Notes: a model not told the origin generated them from the letters alone. DNA of 45,201 bases from Gammaproteobacteria bacterium (GCA_022072255.1 JAJVHZ010000072.1:2967-48167), one strand, 5' to 3'; positions 8,237-18,284 are shown, counted from the stretch's first letter. Numbers and translations are program-made.

Positions 8237-10279
8237 ATGGCCCAGTTCGACGCGCTGTTGAAACCCTATTCGCTGAAGCATCTCACCCTGCGCAACCGGG
8301 TGATGAGCAGCTCGCACGAGCCCTCGTATACGCAACAGGCGCGGCTCACCGAGCGCTACGTGCGCTACCACGTCGAGAAGGCCAGGGGCGGGATCGGGCT
8401 GACCATGTTCGGCGGCTCCTGCTGCGTGTCGCCGGATTCGCCGGCCTCCTTCGGCCAGCTCGCCTGCATGGACGACTCCGTCATCCCCGAATTCCAGGCC
8501 TTCGCCGCGCGCGTGCACGAGCACGGCGCGGCACTGATGATCCAGCTCACGCACATGGGCCGGCGCACGCGCTGGGACGTGGGCGACTGGCTGCCGCCGG
8601 TCTCCTCCGGCTCCCGCCGCGAGCCGGCGCACCGCTCCTGGCCCAAGGAGATGGAAGAGCACGACATCCGGCGCGTGCAGCGCGACTACGCCGAGGCGGT
8701 GCGCCGCTGCAGGGAGGGCGGGCTCGACGGGCTGGAACTCTCCGCCGCGCACGGGCATCTCATCGATCAGTTCTGGTCGCCGTCGGCGAACAACCGGCGC
8801 GACAGGTACGGCGGGTCGCTCGCGAACCGGATGCGTTTCGGCCTGGAGGTGTTCGAGGAGATCCGCAAGACCGTGGGCGATGACTACATCGTCGGCATCC
8901 GCATGTCGGGCGACGAGATGATCGAGGAGGGCCTCACGCCCGAGGACTGCCTCGCGATCGCCCGCGCCTATGCCGCGAGCGGCATGGTGGACTTCATCAA
9001 CGTGCTGGGCGGCTCGGCCGCCGACTTCCGCAGCCTCGCCAACGTCATCCCGGAGATGTGGTCGCAGGTGGCGCCGTATCTCTACCTGCCGAGCGCGATC
9101 CGCAACGAGGTCGGCATCCCGGTCATGCACGCCGGCAAGATCCCGGACGTCGCGACCGCGGCGCGCGCGATCGAGGACGGCCACGTCGATCTGGTGGCGA
9201 TGACGCGGGCGCAGATCGCCGATCCGCACCTGGTGCGCAAGCTGATGGAGGATCGCGTCGACGACATCCGCCAGTGCGTCGGCGCCGGCTATTGCATCGA
9301 TCGCATCTACATCGGCAAGGACGCGCTCTGCATCCAGAATGGCGCGACCGGCCGTGAGCAGACCATGCCGCACGAGATCGCGCGCGCCCGGCGGCGCCGC
9401 AAGGTGGTGGTCGTGGGTGGCGGACCGGCGGGACTGGAGGCCGCGCGCGTGTGCGCGGCGCGCGGCCACGCGGTGGTCCTGTACGAGGCGCAGGCGAAAT
9501 TGGGCGGCCAGATCGCGCTCGCCGCGCGCGCGCCGTGGCGGGAGTCGTTGAGCGGCATCGTGCGCTGGCTCGAGCTGCAGGCGCGCAAGCTGGGCGTGGA
9601 CATCAGGCTGGGCACCTCGGCGACCGCCGCGGCCATCGCCGCGGATGAGCCCGACGCGGTGGTCATCGCCTGCGGCGGGCAGCCGTGCTTCGACGACTGG
9701 CTGAAGGGCAGTGAGCACGCGCTCAGCGTCTTCGACATCCTCGGCGGCAGGGCGCAGCCGGCGCCCACGGTGCTGATGTACGACGACAACGGCCAGCACC
9801 CGGGCCCGTCGTGCGCGGAGTTCCTCGCCAACGCCGGCAGTGCCGTGGAGTTCGTCACTCCCGATCGCCTGCCCGGCGAGGAGCTCGGGGGCACGAACAT
9901 CTGGCCGCACATGCGCAATCTCTACGAGAAGGGCGTGATCTTCTCGCCCGATCTGCGCCTCACCGAGATCTACGCCGAGGGCGAGAAGAAGGTCGCGGTG
10001 CTGCGCAACGAGTTCACGCTGCGCGAGGAGGAGCGCGCGGTCGATCAGGTGGTGGTCGAGCACGGCACGCTGCCGGTGGACGATCTCTATCTCGCGCTGC
10101 GGCCGGACTCGGTGAATCTCGGCGAGACCGACCTCGCCGCGCTGCTCGACGGCCGGCCGCAGGAGGTGCGGAGCAATCCCGCCGGCCGCTACCAGCTCTT
10201 CCGCGTCGGCGACGCGGTGGCGAGCCGCAACATCCACGCCGCCATCTACGACTCGCTGCGGCTGTGCAAGGAACTCTGA
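8237..10279 (+). CDS. dgcA: dimethylglycine demethylase, flavin subunit (DgcA-like)
   Basis: A 680-residue protein (DgcA of Pseudomonas is about 686), taking the ATG at 8237 because the product then begins MAQFDALLKPYSLKHLTLRN as family members do. An in-frame ATG at 8208 is also possible. Residues 1-350 form an old-yellow-enzyme TIM barrel. A Cys-rich segment follows (CVGAGYCIDRIYIGKDALCI), typical of the 4Fe-4S site of this class. A second nucleotide-binding module begins VVVVGGGPAGLEAARVCAAR. The enzyme oxidises dimethylglycine to sarcosine. It is the first gene of dgcA-dgcB-etfA-etfB. A 214-base gap containing a long palindromic repeat separates it from dgcB. Confidence 0.9.
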   Translation: MAQFDALLKPYSLKHLTLRNRVMSSSHEPSYTQQARLTERYVRYHVEKARGGIGLTMFGGSCCVSPDSPASFGQLACMDDSVIPEFQAFAARVHEHGAALMIQLTHMGRRTRWDVGDWLPPVSSGSRREPAHRSWPKEMEEHDIRRVQRDYAEAVRRCREGGLDGLELSAAHGHLIDQFWSPSANNRRDRYGGSLANRMRFGLEVFEEIRKTVGDDYIVGIRMSGDEMIEEGLTPEDCLAIARAYAASGMVDFINVLGGSAADFRSLANVIPEMWSQVAPYLYLPSAIRNEVGIPVMHAGKIPDVATAARAIEDGHVDLVAMTRAQIADPHLVRKLMEDRVDDIRQCVGAGYCIDRIYIGKDALCIQNGATGREQTMPHEIARARRRRKVVVVGGGPAGLEAARVCAARGHAVVLYEAQAKLGGQIALAARAPWRESLSGIVRWLELQARKLGVDIRLGTSATAAAIAADEPDAVVIACGGQPCFDDWLKGSEHALSVFDILGGRAQPAPTVLMYDDNGQHPGPSCAEFLANAGSAVEFVTPDRLPGEELGGTNIWPHMRNLYEKGVIFSPDLRLTEIYAEGEKKVAVLRNEFTLREEERAVDQVVVEHGTLPVDDLYLALRPDSVNLGETDLAALLDGRPQEVRSNPAGRYQLFRVGDAVASRNIHAAIYDSLRLCKEL

Positions 10280-10310
10280 GCATGTCCGTCCAGACCGCAA
10301 CGGTGCCGGG

Positions 10311-10440
10311 GGACTCTTTCCGGACTCGTTCGGCTACCGCCGGCGATTCATCCGTGAATCGCCGGCTACCGCGGTGCCGTGCTCGCTCGTCCTGGCTGCG
10401 CGCGGCACCGAGGCGCGCCGACCGAGTCCGGCAAGAGTCC
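10311..10440. repeat. 130-bp composite palindromic repeat between dgcA and dgcB
   Basis: The outer arms 10311-10333 and 10418-10440 are inverted copies with two mismatches in 23 bases (GGACTCTTTCCGGACTCG at the left end). Inside is a perfect 12-bp hairpin, GCCGGCGATTCA (10339-10350) with TGAATCGCCGGC (10355-10366). A second small inverted pair CGGTGCCG/CGGCACCG follows. The nested structure with well-kept ends looks like a miniature mobile or REP-type element inserted in the operon. No coding sequence is supported in 10280-10493. Confidence 0.7.
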
Positions 10441-10493
10441 TCCTGCATGGGTGCCGCCGCATTGAAAAAGGAAGAGGCGATAGGCGCCCGGCG

Positions 10494-12383
10494 ATGACGA
10501 CCCCGTCGAACATCGCCTGGCTGTTGATCGTCACCGCGGCGGTGGCGGCGGTCGGCGCGTGGCGGCGCTGGCGGCTCTGGCGCGCGGGACAGCCCGCCTC
10601 CGTGGACTGGATCGGCGGCCTGCTGGCGATGCCGCGCCGCTACCTCGTCGACGTCCACGAGGTCGTCGCGCGCGAGCCGGCGAGCGCGCGCATGCACGTG
10701 CACGTCGCAGGCGGCCTGGCCGCGATCCTCGCCCTGCTCGTTCTCATCTATCTCCTCGACCTGCAGTCGTGGTGGCTGCGGCTGGCGCTGCTCGTCGCGG
10801 TGCTGATGATGTGGCGCGGCCTGCGCATGCTGGTCGAGCGCCGCCGCGCGCCGCCGGCGCATCTCTCGCGCGGCGGCTTTCAGCGCCTGCCCGACGTCCT
10901 GCGCCTGCTCGCGATCGGGCTGGGCGTGCTGGCGGTGTTCCTCGTCCTCGGCAACCGGGAGGTCGGCGGGATCGTCGGCCTCGCGCTGTTCGCGACCCTG
11001 GCGCTCGGCATGGCCGAGCTGGCCGTGGCCACCTGGGGCGGTCCGCTCAAGCACGCCTTTGCCGGCGCGCTGCATCTCGCCTTCCATCCGCGGCCTGAGC
11101 GCTTCAGCGGCGAGAAGCGCTCCACGGCGCTCAAGCCGCTCGACCTCGCGGCCGCGCGCCTGGGCGCGGAACGGCCGATCGACTTCAAGTGGAACCAGTT
11201 GCTCGGTTTCGACGCCTGCGTGCAGTGCGGCCGCTGCGAGCAGATGTGCCCGGCCTATGCCGCCGGCCAGCCGCTGAACCCGAAGAAACTCATCCAGGAC
11301 CTCGTGCTCGGCTTCAGCATGACCGGCGACGATCGCCGCTACACGGGCAGTCCGCACCCGGGCCAGGCACCGGGCGACCGCCGCGGCGCGCCGACTGCGC
11401 CGATCGTGCCGGAGCTGGTCGCGCCGGAGACGCTGTGGGCCTGCACCACCTGCCGTGCCTGCGTCTACGAATGTCCGATGATGATCGAGCACGTCGACGC
11501 GATCCTCGACATGCGCCGTCACCTCACGCTCGCGCAGGGCGCCACGCCCGCCAAGGCGGTGAACGTGCTGGAGGAGCTGCGGCAGACGGACAACAGCGGT
11601 GGCCAGGATCCGAAGGCGCGCATCGACTGGGCCGTGGATCAGCGCCTGCGGCTGATGCGCGACGTGCGCCAGGCCGACGTGCTGCTGTGGCTCGGCGACG
11701 GCGCCTTCGATCGGCGCGTGCAGCGCACGCTGCGCGCGCTGTTCAAGCTGCTGCGCGCGGCAGGCGTGGACTTCGCCGTCCTCGGCGAGGAGGAACTGGA
11801 CTGCGGCGATCTCGCCCGCCGCCTCGGCGACGAGGCGGCGTTCCAGTCGCTCGCCCGCCGCAACCTCGCCATCCTCGGGCGCTACCGCTTCAATATCATC
11901 GTCACCGCCGATCCGCACGCCTATCACAGCCTGAAGAACGAGTACCCGGCGCTGGGCGGGCACTTCCGGGTGATGCACCACACCGGCTATCTCGCCGGGC
12001 TGCAGCGGCAGGGCCGGCTGAAGATCGCCGCGAGCACCGACGCGCGGCCGGTGAGCTATCACGACCCGTGCTATCTCGGCCGTTACAACGGCGAGGTCGC
12101 CGCGCCGCGTGCGCTGCTCGGCGCGCTGGGCGTGCCGCTGAAGGAGATGGCGCGCTCCGGCCTGCGCTCGCGCTGCTGCGGCGGCGGCGGCGGCGCGGCG
12201 ATCACCGACGTGCCGGGGAAACTGCGGATACCGGACATGCGCATGGAGGACGCGCGCGCGGCGGGCGCGGAGATCGTGGCCGTCGCCTGCCCGCAGTGCA
12301 CGGTGATGCTGGAGGGCGTGATCGGCCCGCGCCCGGAGGTCAGGGACGTTGCCGAGCTGCTGGCCGAGGCCGTCGTCGAATGA
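10494..12383 (+). CDS. dgcB: dimethylglycine demethylase, membrane iron-sulfur subunit (DgcB-like)
   Basis: A 629-residue protein. The N-terminal 180 residues carry about four hydrophobic helices (ILLVTAAVAAVGA-type at the start, then ILALLVLIYLLDL and LGVLAVFLVLGN). Two 4Fe-4S motifs follow (CVQCGRCEQMCPAYAAG; CTTCRACVYECPMMIEH). The C-terminal half has two CCG-type domains (YHDPCYLGRYNG...SRCCGGGGGAAI, VACPQCTVML). This is the heterodisulfide-reductase/GlcF-like layout expected of a protein linking a flavoenzyme and ETF to the quinone pool. It lies between dgcA and the dedicated etf genes. The start ATG at 10494 removes unrelated upstream codons from the repeat. Confidence 0.9.
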   Translation: MTTPSNIAWLLIVTAAVAAVGAWRRWRLWRAGQPASVDWIGGLLAMPRRYLVDVHEVVAREPASARMHVHVAGGLAAILALLVLIYLLDLQSWWLRLALLVAVLMMWRGLRMLVERRRAPPAHLSRGGFQRLPDVLRLLAIGLGVLAVFLVLGNREVGGIVGLALFATLALGMAELAVATWGGPLKHAFAGALHLAFHPRPERFSGEKRSTALKPLDLAAARLGAERPIDFKWNQLLGFDACVQCGRCEQMCPAYAAGQPLNPKKLIQDLVLGFSMTGDDRRYTGSPHPGQAPGDRRGAPTAPIVPELVAPETLWACTTCRACVYECPMMIEHVDAILDMRRHLTLAQGATPAKAVNVLEELRQTDNSGGQDPKARIDWAVDQRLRLMRDVRQADVLLWLGDGAFDRRVQRTLRALFKLLRAAGVDFAVLGEEELDCGDLARRLGDEAAFQSLARRNLAILGRYRFNIIVTADPHAYHSLKNEYPALGGHFRVMHHTGYLAGLQRQGRLKIAASTDARPVSYHDPCYLGRYNGEVAAPRALLGALGVPLKEMARSGLRSRCCGGGGGAAITDVPGKLRIPDMRMEDARAAGAEIVAVACPQCTVMLEGVIGPRPEVRDVAELLAEAVVE

Positions 12384-12393
12384 GGATCCTCGT

Positions 12394-13506
12394 ATGAGGG
12401 CGCCCCGTCCCGCGCGCCTGCGCCGGGATCCGCGCGGCGAGCGCGTGCTGCAGCCGCGCCCGGATGGACGCGTGCGCGTGTTGCGGGGCGAGGCTGCCAC
12501 GGCAGCCGGTTCGCCGATAGTCGCAGGGGTGACCGCGGCAACGGCGCCAGCGGTGCCGGTGCGCACGATCGAGCAGCCGGCGTACCTGGTCCTCGTCGTG
12601 CCCGATGCGATCGACGGGCGGCTCTCGGCGCAGGATCGCGACCTCATCGGCCTGGGGCGCGCAATGGCCGATGCAGACGGCGGCGCGGTGTGCGTGGCCA
12701 CCTTCACGGCGCCGCTCGAGGATCTCGGCACCGCGGGGGCGGATCGCCTCGTGGATCTCGCCTCCGCGGGCGACGCGCCGGAGCGCCGGGCCGCCATGCT
12801 GCAGGCCTGCGTCGCGCGCGAGCATCCGCGCCACGTGCTCTTCCCCGAGAGTGACTGGGGCGGCGGCGATCTCGGGCGGCGCCTGGCCGCGCTGAGCGGC
12901 TCGCCGATCGCGACCTCTGCGTGGCGCGCGGACCTCGCCACGGCCGCGCGCCGCGCCGGCGGCGGCACGCGCGAGGTGAGCATGGCGACGCCGCTCATCC
13001 TGGTCGTCGAACCGGACGTCGGTGAGGCCGTCACCGGCGAGCGCTACGAAGCGAGGATCGTGGATGCGCCGGGGGCGCCCGATCTCGCCCCGCGCGTCGT
13101 CGACCGCGGGCTGCGGCCCTACGATCCGCAGTCCGTCGCGCTCGAGGAGGCGGAGTTCATCCTTGCCGCCGGCAACGGCGTGAGCGACTGGGCGGCGTTT
13201 CATGCGCTCGCCAGCGCGCTCGGCGCGAGCGAGGGCGGCTCGCGGGTCGTCGTCGACGCCGGCGCGCTGCCGCGCCACCGGCAGGTCGGCGCGACCGGCG
13301 CGATCACCACCGCGCGCTGCTACGTCGCGCTCGGGATCTCCGGCGCGCCGCAGCACCTGCAGGGCGTCAGTGCCTGCGAGCACGTCATCGCCGTGAACGT
13401 CGATCCCAACTGCGACATGATGAAGCGCGCCACCCTGGCCGTGATCGCCGATGCGCAGGCCGTGATGCATGCCCTGCTCGTGCTCTGCAGGGACAAGGGG
13501 GGCTGA
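12394..13506 (+). CDS. etfA: electron transfer flavoprotein alpha subunit of the dgc operon
   Basis: A 370-residue protein starting 10 bases after dgcB. The N-terminal 65 residues are Arg/Ala-rich and poorly conserved. The middle is the ETF nucleotide-binding fold (LVLVVPDAIDGRL; HVLFPESDWGGGDLGRRLA). The C-terminus carries the FAD-binding signature of ETF alpha (HRQVGATGAITTARCYVALG, ISGAPQHLQG, then NVDPNCDMMKRA). It accepts electrons from DgcA and possibly other betaine-pathway dehydrogenases and passes them toward the quinone pool. It pairs with the beta subunit at 13511. Confidence 0.92.
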   Translation: MRAPRPARLRRDPRGERVLQPRPDGRVRVLRGEAATAAGSPIVAGVTAATAPAVPVRTIEQPAYLVLVVPDAIDGRLSAQDRDLIGLGRAMADADGGAVCVATFTAPLEDLGTAGADRLVDLASAGDAPERRAAMLQACVAREHPRHVLFPESDWGGGDLGRRLAALSGSPIATSAWRADLATAARRAGGGTREVSMATPLILVVEPDVGEAVTGERYEARIVDAPGAPDLAPRVVDRGLRPYDPQSVALEEAEFILAAGNGVSDWAAFHALASALGASEGGSRVVVDAGALPRHRQVGATGAITTARCYVALGISGAPQHLQGVSACEHVIAVNVDPNCDMMKRATLAVIADAQAVMHALLVLCRDKGG

Positions 13507-13510
13507 TCGC

Positions 13511-14287
13511 ATGGACGAAGCCGCAGGCCTGCAGGTCGTCACCCTGGTCTCCGTCGGGCGTCATCCGGTGACCGGCCGTGCACGGCGCGCGCCGCTGGAC
13601 GCGCGCGCCGTGGAGCTCGGTCTGCGCATCCCGGGCGCCCGACAGGTGCTGTTGCATGCCGGCGACCCGGGCGCGGAGGCGCTGCGCGAATATCTCGGCA
13701 TGGGAGTGGAGACGATGCACGTCGTGCGGTGCGGGCCGCGCGACGACGTCCTGCCGGCGTTGCGCGCACCGCTGAGGACGTTGCGCCCGTCGCTGATCCT
13801 GACCGGCATGCGTGCCGAAGGCGCCGAGGACTCCGGCATGGTGCCTTACCTGATCGCGCAGTCGCTCGGCTGGCCGATCGTGGCGCAGGTGGCGGACGTG
13901 GCGATCGGCCGCGACGGCAAGGCGACGGTGGTCCAGGCGCTGCCGCGCGGGCGTCGCCGCGAGTTCGAGGTGACGTTGCCGTGCGTGCTGGCCGCCGGGA
14001 TGGGCGCGCCGGCGCCGCGGCCGAGCGCTTATGCCAGGGCGTGGCGCGGGCGCATGGCCGAGGCGAGCGTCGCGCCGGTGGCCGACGCCCGTTGCGAGGG
14101 CTGGCAGGAATCCCTGGCGCGCCCGCGCGGCAAGCGCCTGCGCGCGCCCAGGGGCGGTTCGGCCGCGGCACGTCAGCGGGCCGCCACGGTGGTGGTCGCG
14201 AGCGGCGGGGCGGTGCTGCAGCCGGGATCACCGCAGGAGGCCGCGCGCGCGATCCTCGAATACCTGCGGCGCGCCGGCGTTCGCTGA
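13511..14287 (+). CDS. etfB: electron transfer flavoprotein beta subunit of the dgc operon
   Basis: A 258-residue ETF-beta family protein starting four bases after the alpha gene stop. Family features are the opening VVTLVSVGRHPVTGRARRAP, the LILTGMRAEGAEDSGMVPYL segment that corresponds to the ADP/AMP-binding loop (usually TGxQxxDxxxGqxp), and the VTLPCVLAAGMG strand. The Arg/Ala-rich C-terminal 60 residues are divergent. The alpha-before-beta order after dgcB matches the Pseudomonas dimethylglycine cluster. It forms the soluble heterodimer that carries electrons from dimethylglycine oxidation. Confidence 0.9.
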   Translation: MDEAAGLQVVTLVSVGRHPVTGRARRAPLDARAVELGLRIPGARQVLLHAGDPGAEALREYLGMGVETMHVVRCGPRDDVLPALRAPLRTLRPSLILTGMRAEGAEDSGMVPYLIAQSLGWPIVAQVADVAIGRDGKATVVQALPRGRRREFEVTLPCVLAAGMGAPAPRPSAYARAWRGRMAEASVAPVADARCEGWQESLARPRGKRLRAPRGGSAAARQRAATVVVASGGAVLQPGSPQEAARAILEYLRRAGVR

Positions 14288-14303
14288 CCCGTCCCGCCGG
14301 CGG

Positions 14304-14334
14304 TTACTATATAACTATCGGGAATGTATAGTAA
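14304..14334 (+). promoter_or_regulatory. promoter whose -35 and -10 form a perfect 8-bp inverted repeat
   Basis: TTACTATA (14304-14311) and TATAGTAA (14327-14334) are perfect inverted copies in an AT-rich island between GC-rich genes. Read as a promoter, TTACTA and TATAGT are separated by exactly 17 bases and end 14 bases before the ATG at 14346. A dimeric repressor bound here would cover both hexamers, so autoregulation of the downstream gene is plausible. Confidence 0.55.
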
Positions 14335-14345
14335 TCTTCGCTCGA

Positions 14346-15386
14346 ATGAGGTTCGTCGAATTGTCATTGTCGGCGCAGACGGCCTACGCCGAACTCGTCG
14401 CACAGGCGCAGACCTTCGCGATCTCCGGCGCGCTGGCGGGTCTGGTGGGTGCGTTTCACAGGCGCACTATCAAGGGTCGCCGTTACTGGTATTTCGGCTA
14501 CCGCGACATCGATCAGAAGCTGCGGATGGTGTACGTGGGTCCCGACGACGAGCGGGCGCGCGCGCTCGTGGAGCGATTCAGGGACGTCCGACGGGAAAAG
14601 CCGCTCGCACCCGCTGCGCGCGCCGCCATCGCGACGGGGTGTGTGCCGGCCGCGCCGAAGCACTTCCGCATCATCAAACGACTGGCGGAGTACGGCTTCT
14701 TCCGCGCCGGCGCCATCCTGATCGGCACCCACGCCTTCCTCGCACTCGGGAACGTACTGGGGGTGCGGTGGCTCGATGGCGCGACCACCCTGGATGTGGA
14801 CTTCGCGCATGCGGGCCGGAACATCTCGATTGCACTCCCGGCCGATCTGAGGATCGACGTGCACGGTGCGCTCGAGTCGCTGGAGATGGGTCTGCTGCCG
14901 ATCGCACAGTTCGACGGCAGGGCGGGCGCCCGGTACCGCAATCCGCGCGATCAGGAACTGCGGCTGGATTTCGTCACCGGCATGGGCCGTGGCAGGCGCG
15001 ACGTGGTGATGACGGATCTGAACCTGGCCCTGCAGCCGGTGAAGTTCATGGAGTTCTCTTTGACGGAGACGACACAGGGCTGCGTTTTCGCCAATGCCGG
15101 CGCGTGCGTGGTCAACCTGCCGGCGCCGGAACGATACGCCGTGCACAAGCTCATCGTCTACGGCGAGCGCCCGGCCGGCGAGCGTGCCAAGTCCACCAAG
15201 GACCTTCTGCAGGCGGCCAGTCTGGCGAGCTACTTTCTCGACCGCGGCCAGGGGGAAGTCTTCAATGCCGCGTGGCGCGATGCGGTTGCACGCGGGGGGG
15301 GATGGCATCGCCGGGCGGAACAGGGCCGCAAGGCCTTGTTACGCGTCGCCCCCGAGCTTTCAGCGAACGCACTGTGGCGGACATGA
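14346..15386 (+). CDS. nucleotidyltransferase-fold protein of the GSU2403 / NTP_transf_8 type
   Basis: A 346-residue protein from the ATG at 14346. The N-terminal part carries RRTIKGRRYWYFGYRDIDQK and RMVYVGPD, characteristic of the GSU2403 family. A nucleotidyltransferase-like core follows (AGAILIGTHAFLALGNVLG, then TTLDVDFAH with paired acidic residues). The C-terminal PERYAVHKLIVYGERP is the conserved helix of this family. Relatives are distant cousins of AbiEii-type toxins, but no antitoxin partner is visible. It is an insertion relative to the metabolic genes around it, with its own palindromic AT-rich promoter. Its substrate and role are unknown. Confidence 0.85.
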   Translation: MRFVELSLSAQTAYAELVAQAQTFAISGALAGLVGAFHRRTIKGRRYWYFGYRDIDQKLRMVYVGPDDERARALVERFRDVRREKPLAPAARAAIATGCVPAAPKHFRIIKRLAEYGFFRAGAILIGTHAFLALGNVLGVRWLDGATTLDVDFAHAGRNISIALPADLRIDVHGALESLEMGLLPIAQFDGRAGARYRNPRDQELRLDFVTGMGRGRRDVVMTDLNLALQPVKFMEFSLTETTQGCVFANAGACVVNLPAPERYAVHKLIVYGERPAGERAKSTKDLLQAASLASYFLDRGQGEVFNAAWRDAVARGGGWHRRAEQGRKALLRVAPELSANALWRT

Positions 15387-15485
15387 TCGAATCGGTGAGA
15401 TGGCAACCGATGGGCAGGATGTGCGATGCGCGCCGTGGTGCGTCAGCCAGCGGCGGCACGTGCAGCTGATGCGGAGAATCATGTT

Positions 15486-16742
15486 GTGAAGATCATCGTC
15501 CTCGGCAGTGGCGTCATCGGCGTGACCGCCGCCTATTACCTCAACCGTTCCGGACACGAGGTCACCGTCGTCGATCGCCAGCCGGCGGCGGCGATGGAGA
15601 CCAGCTTCGCCAACGCCGGGGAGATCTCCCCCGGCTATGCCGCCCCCTGGGCAGCGCCGGGCGTGCCGTGGCGGGCGATCCGCTGGCTGCTGATGAAGCA
15701 CGGGCCGCTGGTGGTGCGGCCGAAGGCCGACCCGCGGATGTGGGCGTGGATCGCGATGATGCTGCGCAACTGCACGGCGGCGCGCTATGCAATCAACAAG
15801 CGGCGCATGGTGCGGCTGGCCGGGTACAGCCGCGACTGCCTGCGCGAGCTGCGCGCGGACACGGGCATACGCTACGACGAGCGGACCCTCGGCACGCTGC
15901 AGGTGCTGCGCACGCAGCGGCAGGTCGATGCCGTCGCCGCCGACATCGAGGTGCTGCGCCAGTACGGCGTGGCCTACGAGCTGCTCGACCGGGACGGCTG
16001 CGCGCGTGCCGAGCCGGCGCTCGCCGCGGTACGCGAGAAGCTCGCCGGCGGCCTGCGGCTGCCGGGGGATGAGACCGGCGACTGCCACCTGTTCACCCGG
16101 AACCTCGCGGGCCTGGCCGCCGCGGCAGGCGTGCAGTTCCGTCACAACGTCGCGATCGAGCGGCTGCAGGCGGCGGGCGATCGCGTCGAGGCGGTCGTGA
16201 CGGGTGCGGGCAATCTCGCCGCCGAGGCATACGTGCTCGCCCTCGGCAGCTACTCGCCGCTGCTGTTGCGGCCGCTCGGGATCCGGCTGCCGGTCTACCC
16301 GGTGAAGGGCTATTCGATCACCGTGCCGATCGCCGATCCGGACGCCGCGCCCGTTTCCACCGTGATGGACGAGAACTACAAGGTCGCCGTCACCCGGCTG
16401 GGCGACCGCGTGCGCGCCGGCGGTACGGCGGAACTGGCCGGCTACGATCTGACGTTGCGCCCCCGGCGGCAGGCGGCGCTGGAATTCGTGGTCAATGATC
16501 TCTTCCCGCGCGCCGGCGACACCCGCCAGGCGAGCTTCTGGTGCGGGCTGCGCCCCATGACCCCGGACGGGACGCCGGTCCTGGGGCCGACAACGCTGCG
16601 CAATCTTTATCTCAGCACCGGCCACGGCACCCTCGGGTGGACCATGGCCTGCGGTTCCGCGCGGGTGCTCGCCGACCTCGTCTCCGGCCGCGAACCGGAG
16701 ATCGAGACTGCCGACCTGGCGCTCTCCCGCTACCGGGGCTGA
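15486..16742 (+). CDS. D-amino acid dehydrogenase (DadA-like flavoprotein)
   Basis: A 418-residue DAO-family protein. The GTG at 15486 is chosen because it makes the product begin directly with the FAD-binding strand ([20 protein letters not shown]), and GGAGA sits eight bases upstream. Further DadA hallmarks are the segment [34 protein letters not shown], and the C-terminal [16 protein letters not shown] and [15 protein letters not shown]. DadA oxidatively deaminates D-amino acids to 2-oxo acids and passes electrons to the quinone pool. In this betaine region the true substrate could be another small amine or imino acid. DadA against glycine/sarcosine-type dehydrogenase cannot be decided from sequence alone. 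Confidence 0.85.
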   Translation: MKIIVLGSGVIGVTAAYYLNRSGHEVTVVDRQPAAAMETSFANAGEISPGYAAPWAAPGVPWRAIRWLLMKHGPLVVRPKADPRMWAWIAMMLRNCTAARYAINKRRMVRLAGYSRDCLRELRADTGIRYDERTLGTLQVLRTQRQVDAVAADIEVLRQYGVAYELLDRDGCARAEPALAAVREKLAGGLRLPGDETGDCHLFTRNLAGLAAAAGVQFRHNVAIERLQAAGDRVEAVVTGAGNLAAEAYVLALGSYSPLLLRPLGIRLPVYPVKGYSITVPIADPDAAPVSTVMDENYKVAVTRLGDRVRAGGTAELAGYDLTLRPRRQAALEFVVNDLFPRAGDTRQASFWCGLRPMTPDGTPVLGPTTLRNLYLSTGHGTLGWTMACGSARVLADLVSGREPEIETADLALSRYRG

Positions 16743-16804
16743 CCGCAGTCTTCCCGGGGGCGCGGCGGCATTCCGTGCACGCTTGTCACATCCCGCCGCC
16801 CGCG

Positions 16805-16821
16805 ATGTCGTTTTTCGACAT
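16805..16821. promoter_or_regulatory. palindrome upstream of the corrinoid protein gene
   Basis: ATGTCG, five T residues and CGACAT form a perfect palindrome ending 90 bases before the ATG at 16912. It contains TGTCG, the core shared with the candidate GlxA-type sites upstream of dgcA, soxB and choX, here in inverted pair form. It may be an operator for the corrinoid operon. The remainder of the 169-base gap (16743-16911) shows no gene. Confidence 0.4.
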
Positions 16822-16911
16822 GCCCGCGTCGCCGCGCGGTCAGTGACCAGCCGGCTTCACGCCTACCATGTGTTCGACCACAACCCGCCACCCCCCCGGA
16901 GACCGCCGAAC

Positions 16912-17640
<729 letters not shown>

Positions 17641-17642
17641 GC

Positions 17643-18284
17643 ATGGCCGCAAGCGCGCCCACGGTCCTCGTGCTCGCCTGCGGCGCGCTGGCGCACGAGA
17701 TCATTGCCGTGCTGCGCGCCAGCGGCTGGACGCACGTCGCCGTGCAATGCCTGCCGGCGGCGCTGCACAACACGCCGGCCGCGATCCCCGGGCGGGTGCG
17801 GGCCGCGCTCGCCGCCGCGCGCGGCCGCTACGAGCGCGTCTTCGTCGCGTACGCGGACTGCGGCACCGGCGGCGAACTCGATCGGGTGTTGCGCGAAGAG
17901 GGCGCCGAGCGCATCCCGGGCGCGCACTGCTACGAGTTTTTCGCGGGCCGCCCGCTGTTCGCCGAACTGGCCGAGGAGGAGCCGGGCACGTTCTTCCTCA
18001 CCGGCTTCCTGGCGCGGCATTTCGATCGGCTGGTGATCAAGGGGCTGGGGCTGGACCGTCATCCGGAGTTGCTGCCGATCTATTTCGGCAACTACCGCAG
18101 GCTGGTGTATCTCTCGCAGTCCCACGCCCCCGACCTGCTCGCGCGCGCGCAGGAGGCGGCAGGGCGCCTGCATCTCGAGTTCGAACATCGTCACGTCGGC
18201 CACGACAATCTGGCCGGCGCGCTCACCCACGGCATCAGGACGGTATCGACAAATGGCAAAGCTGATCGTCGTCTCCTGGCGTGA
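17643..18284 (+). CDS. DUF1638 domain protein
   Basis: A 213-residue protein starting two bases after the corrinoid gene stop. The sequence (VLACGALAHEIIAVLRASGW; RVFVAYADCGTGGELDRVLREEG; GAHCYEFFAG; FFLTGFLARHFD) matches the DUF1638 family. That family is repeatedly encoded beside corrinoid methyltransferases. The conserved Cys residues in LACGAL, YADCGTGG and AHCYEF suggest a metal or corrinoid/thiol role, but no reaction is established to my knowledge. The following gene starts inside it (32-base overlap). The gene order suggests it is a working part of the methyl-transfer system. Confidence 0.85.
   Translation: MAASAPTVLVLACGALAHEIIAVLRASGWTHVAVQCLPAALHNTPAAIPGRVRAALAAARGRYERVFVAYADCGTGGELDRVLREEGAERIPGAHCYEFFAGRPLFAELAEEEPGTFFLTGFLARHFDRLVIKGLGLDRHPELLPIYFGNYRRLVYLSQSHAPDLLARAQEAAGRLHLEFEHRHVGHDNLAGALTHGIRTVSTNGKADRRLLA

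Noticed and set aside
10014-13034. Long minus-strand frame opposite dgcB and etfA
   Set aside because: The product is Arg/Ala low complexity; the plus strand holds complete DgcB and ETF alpha with motifs and tight spacing.
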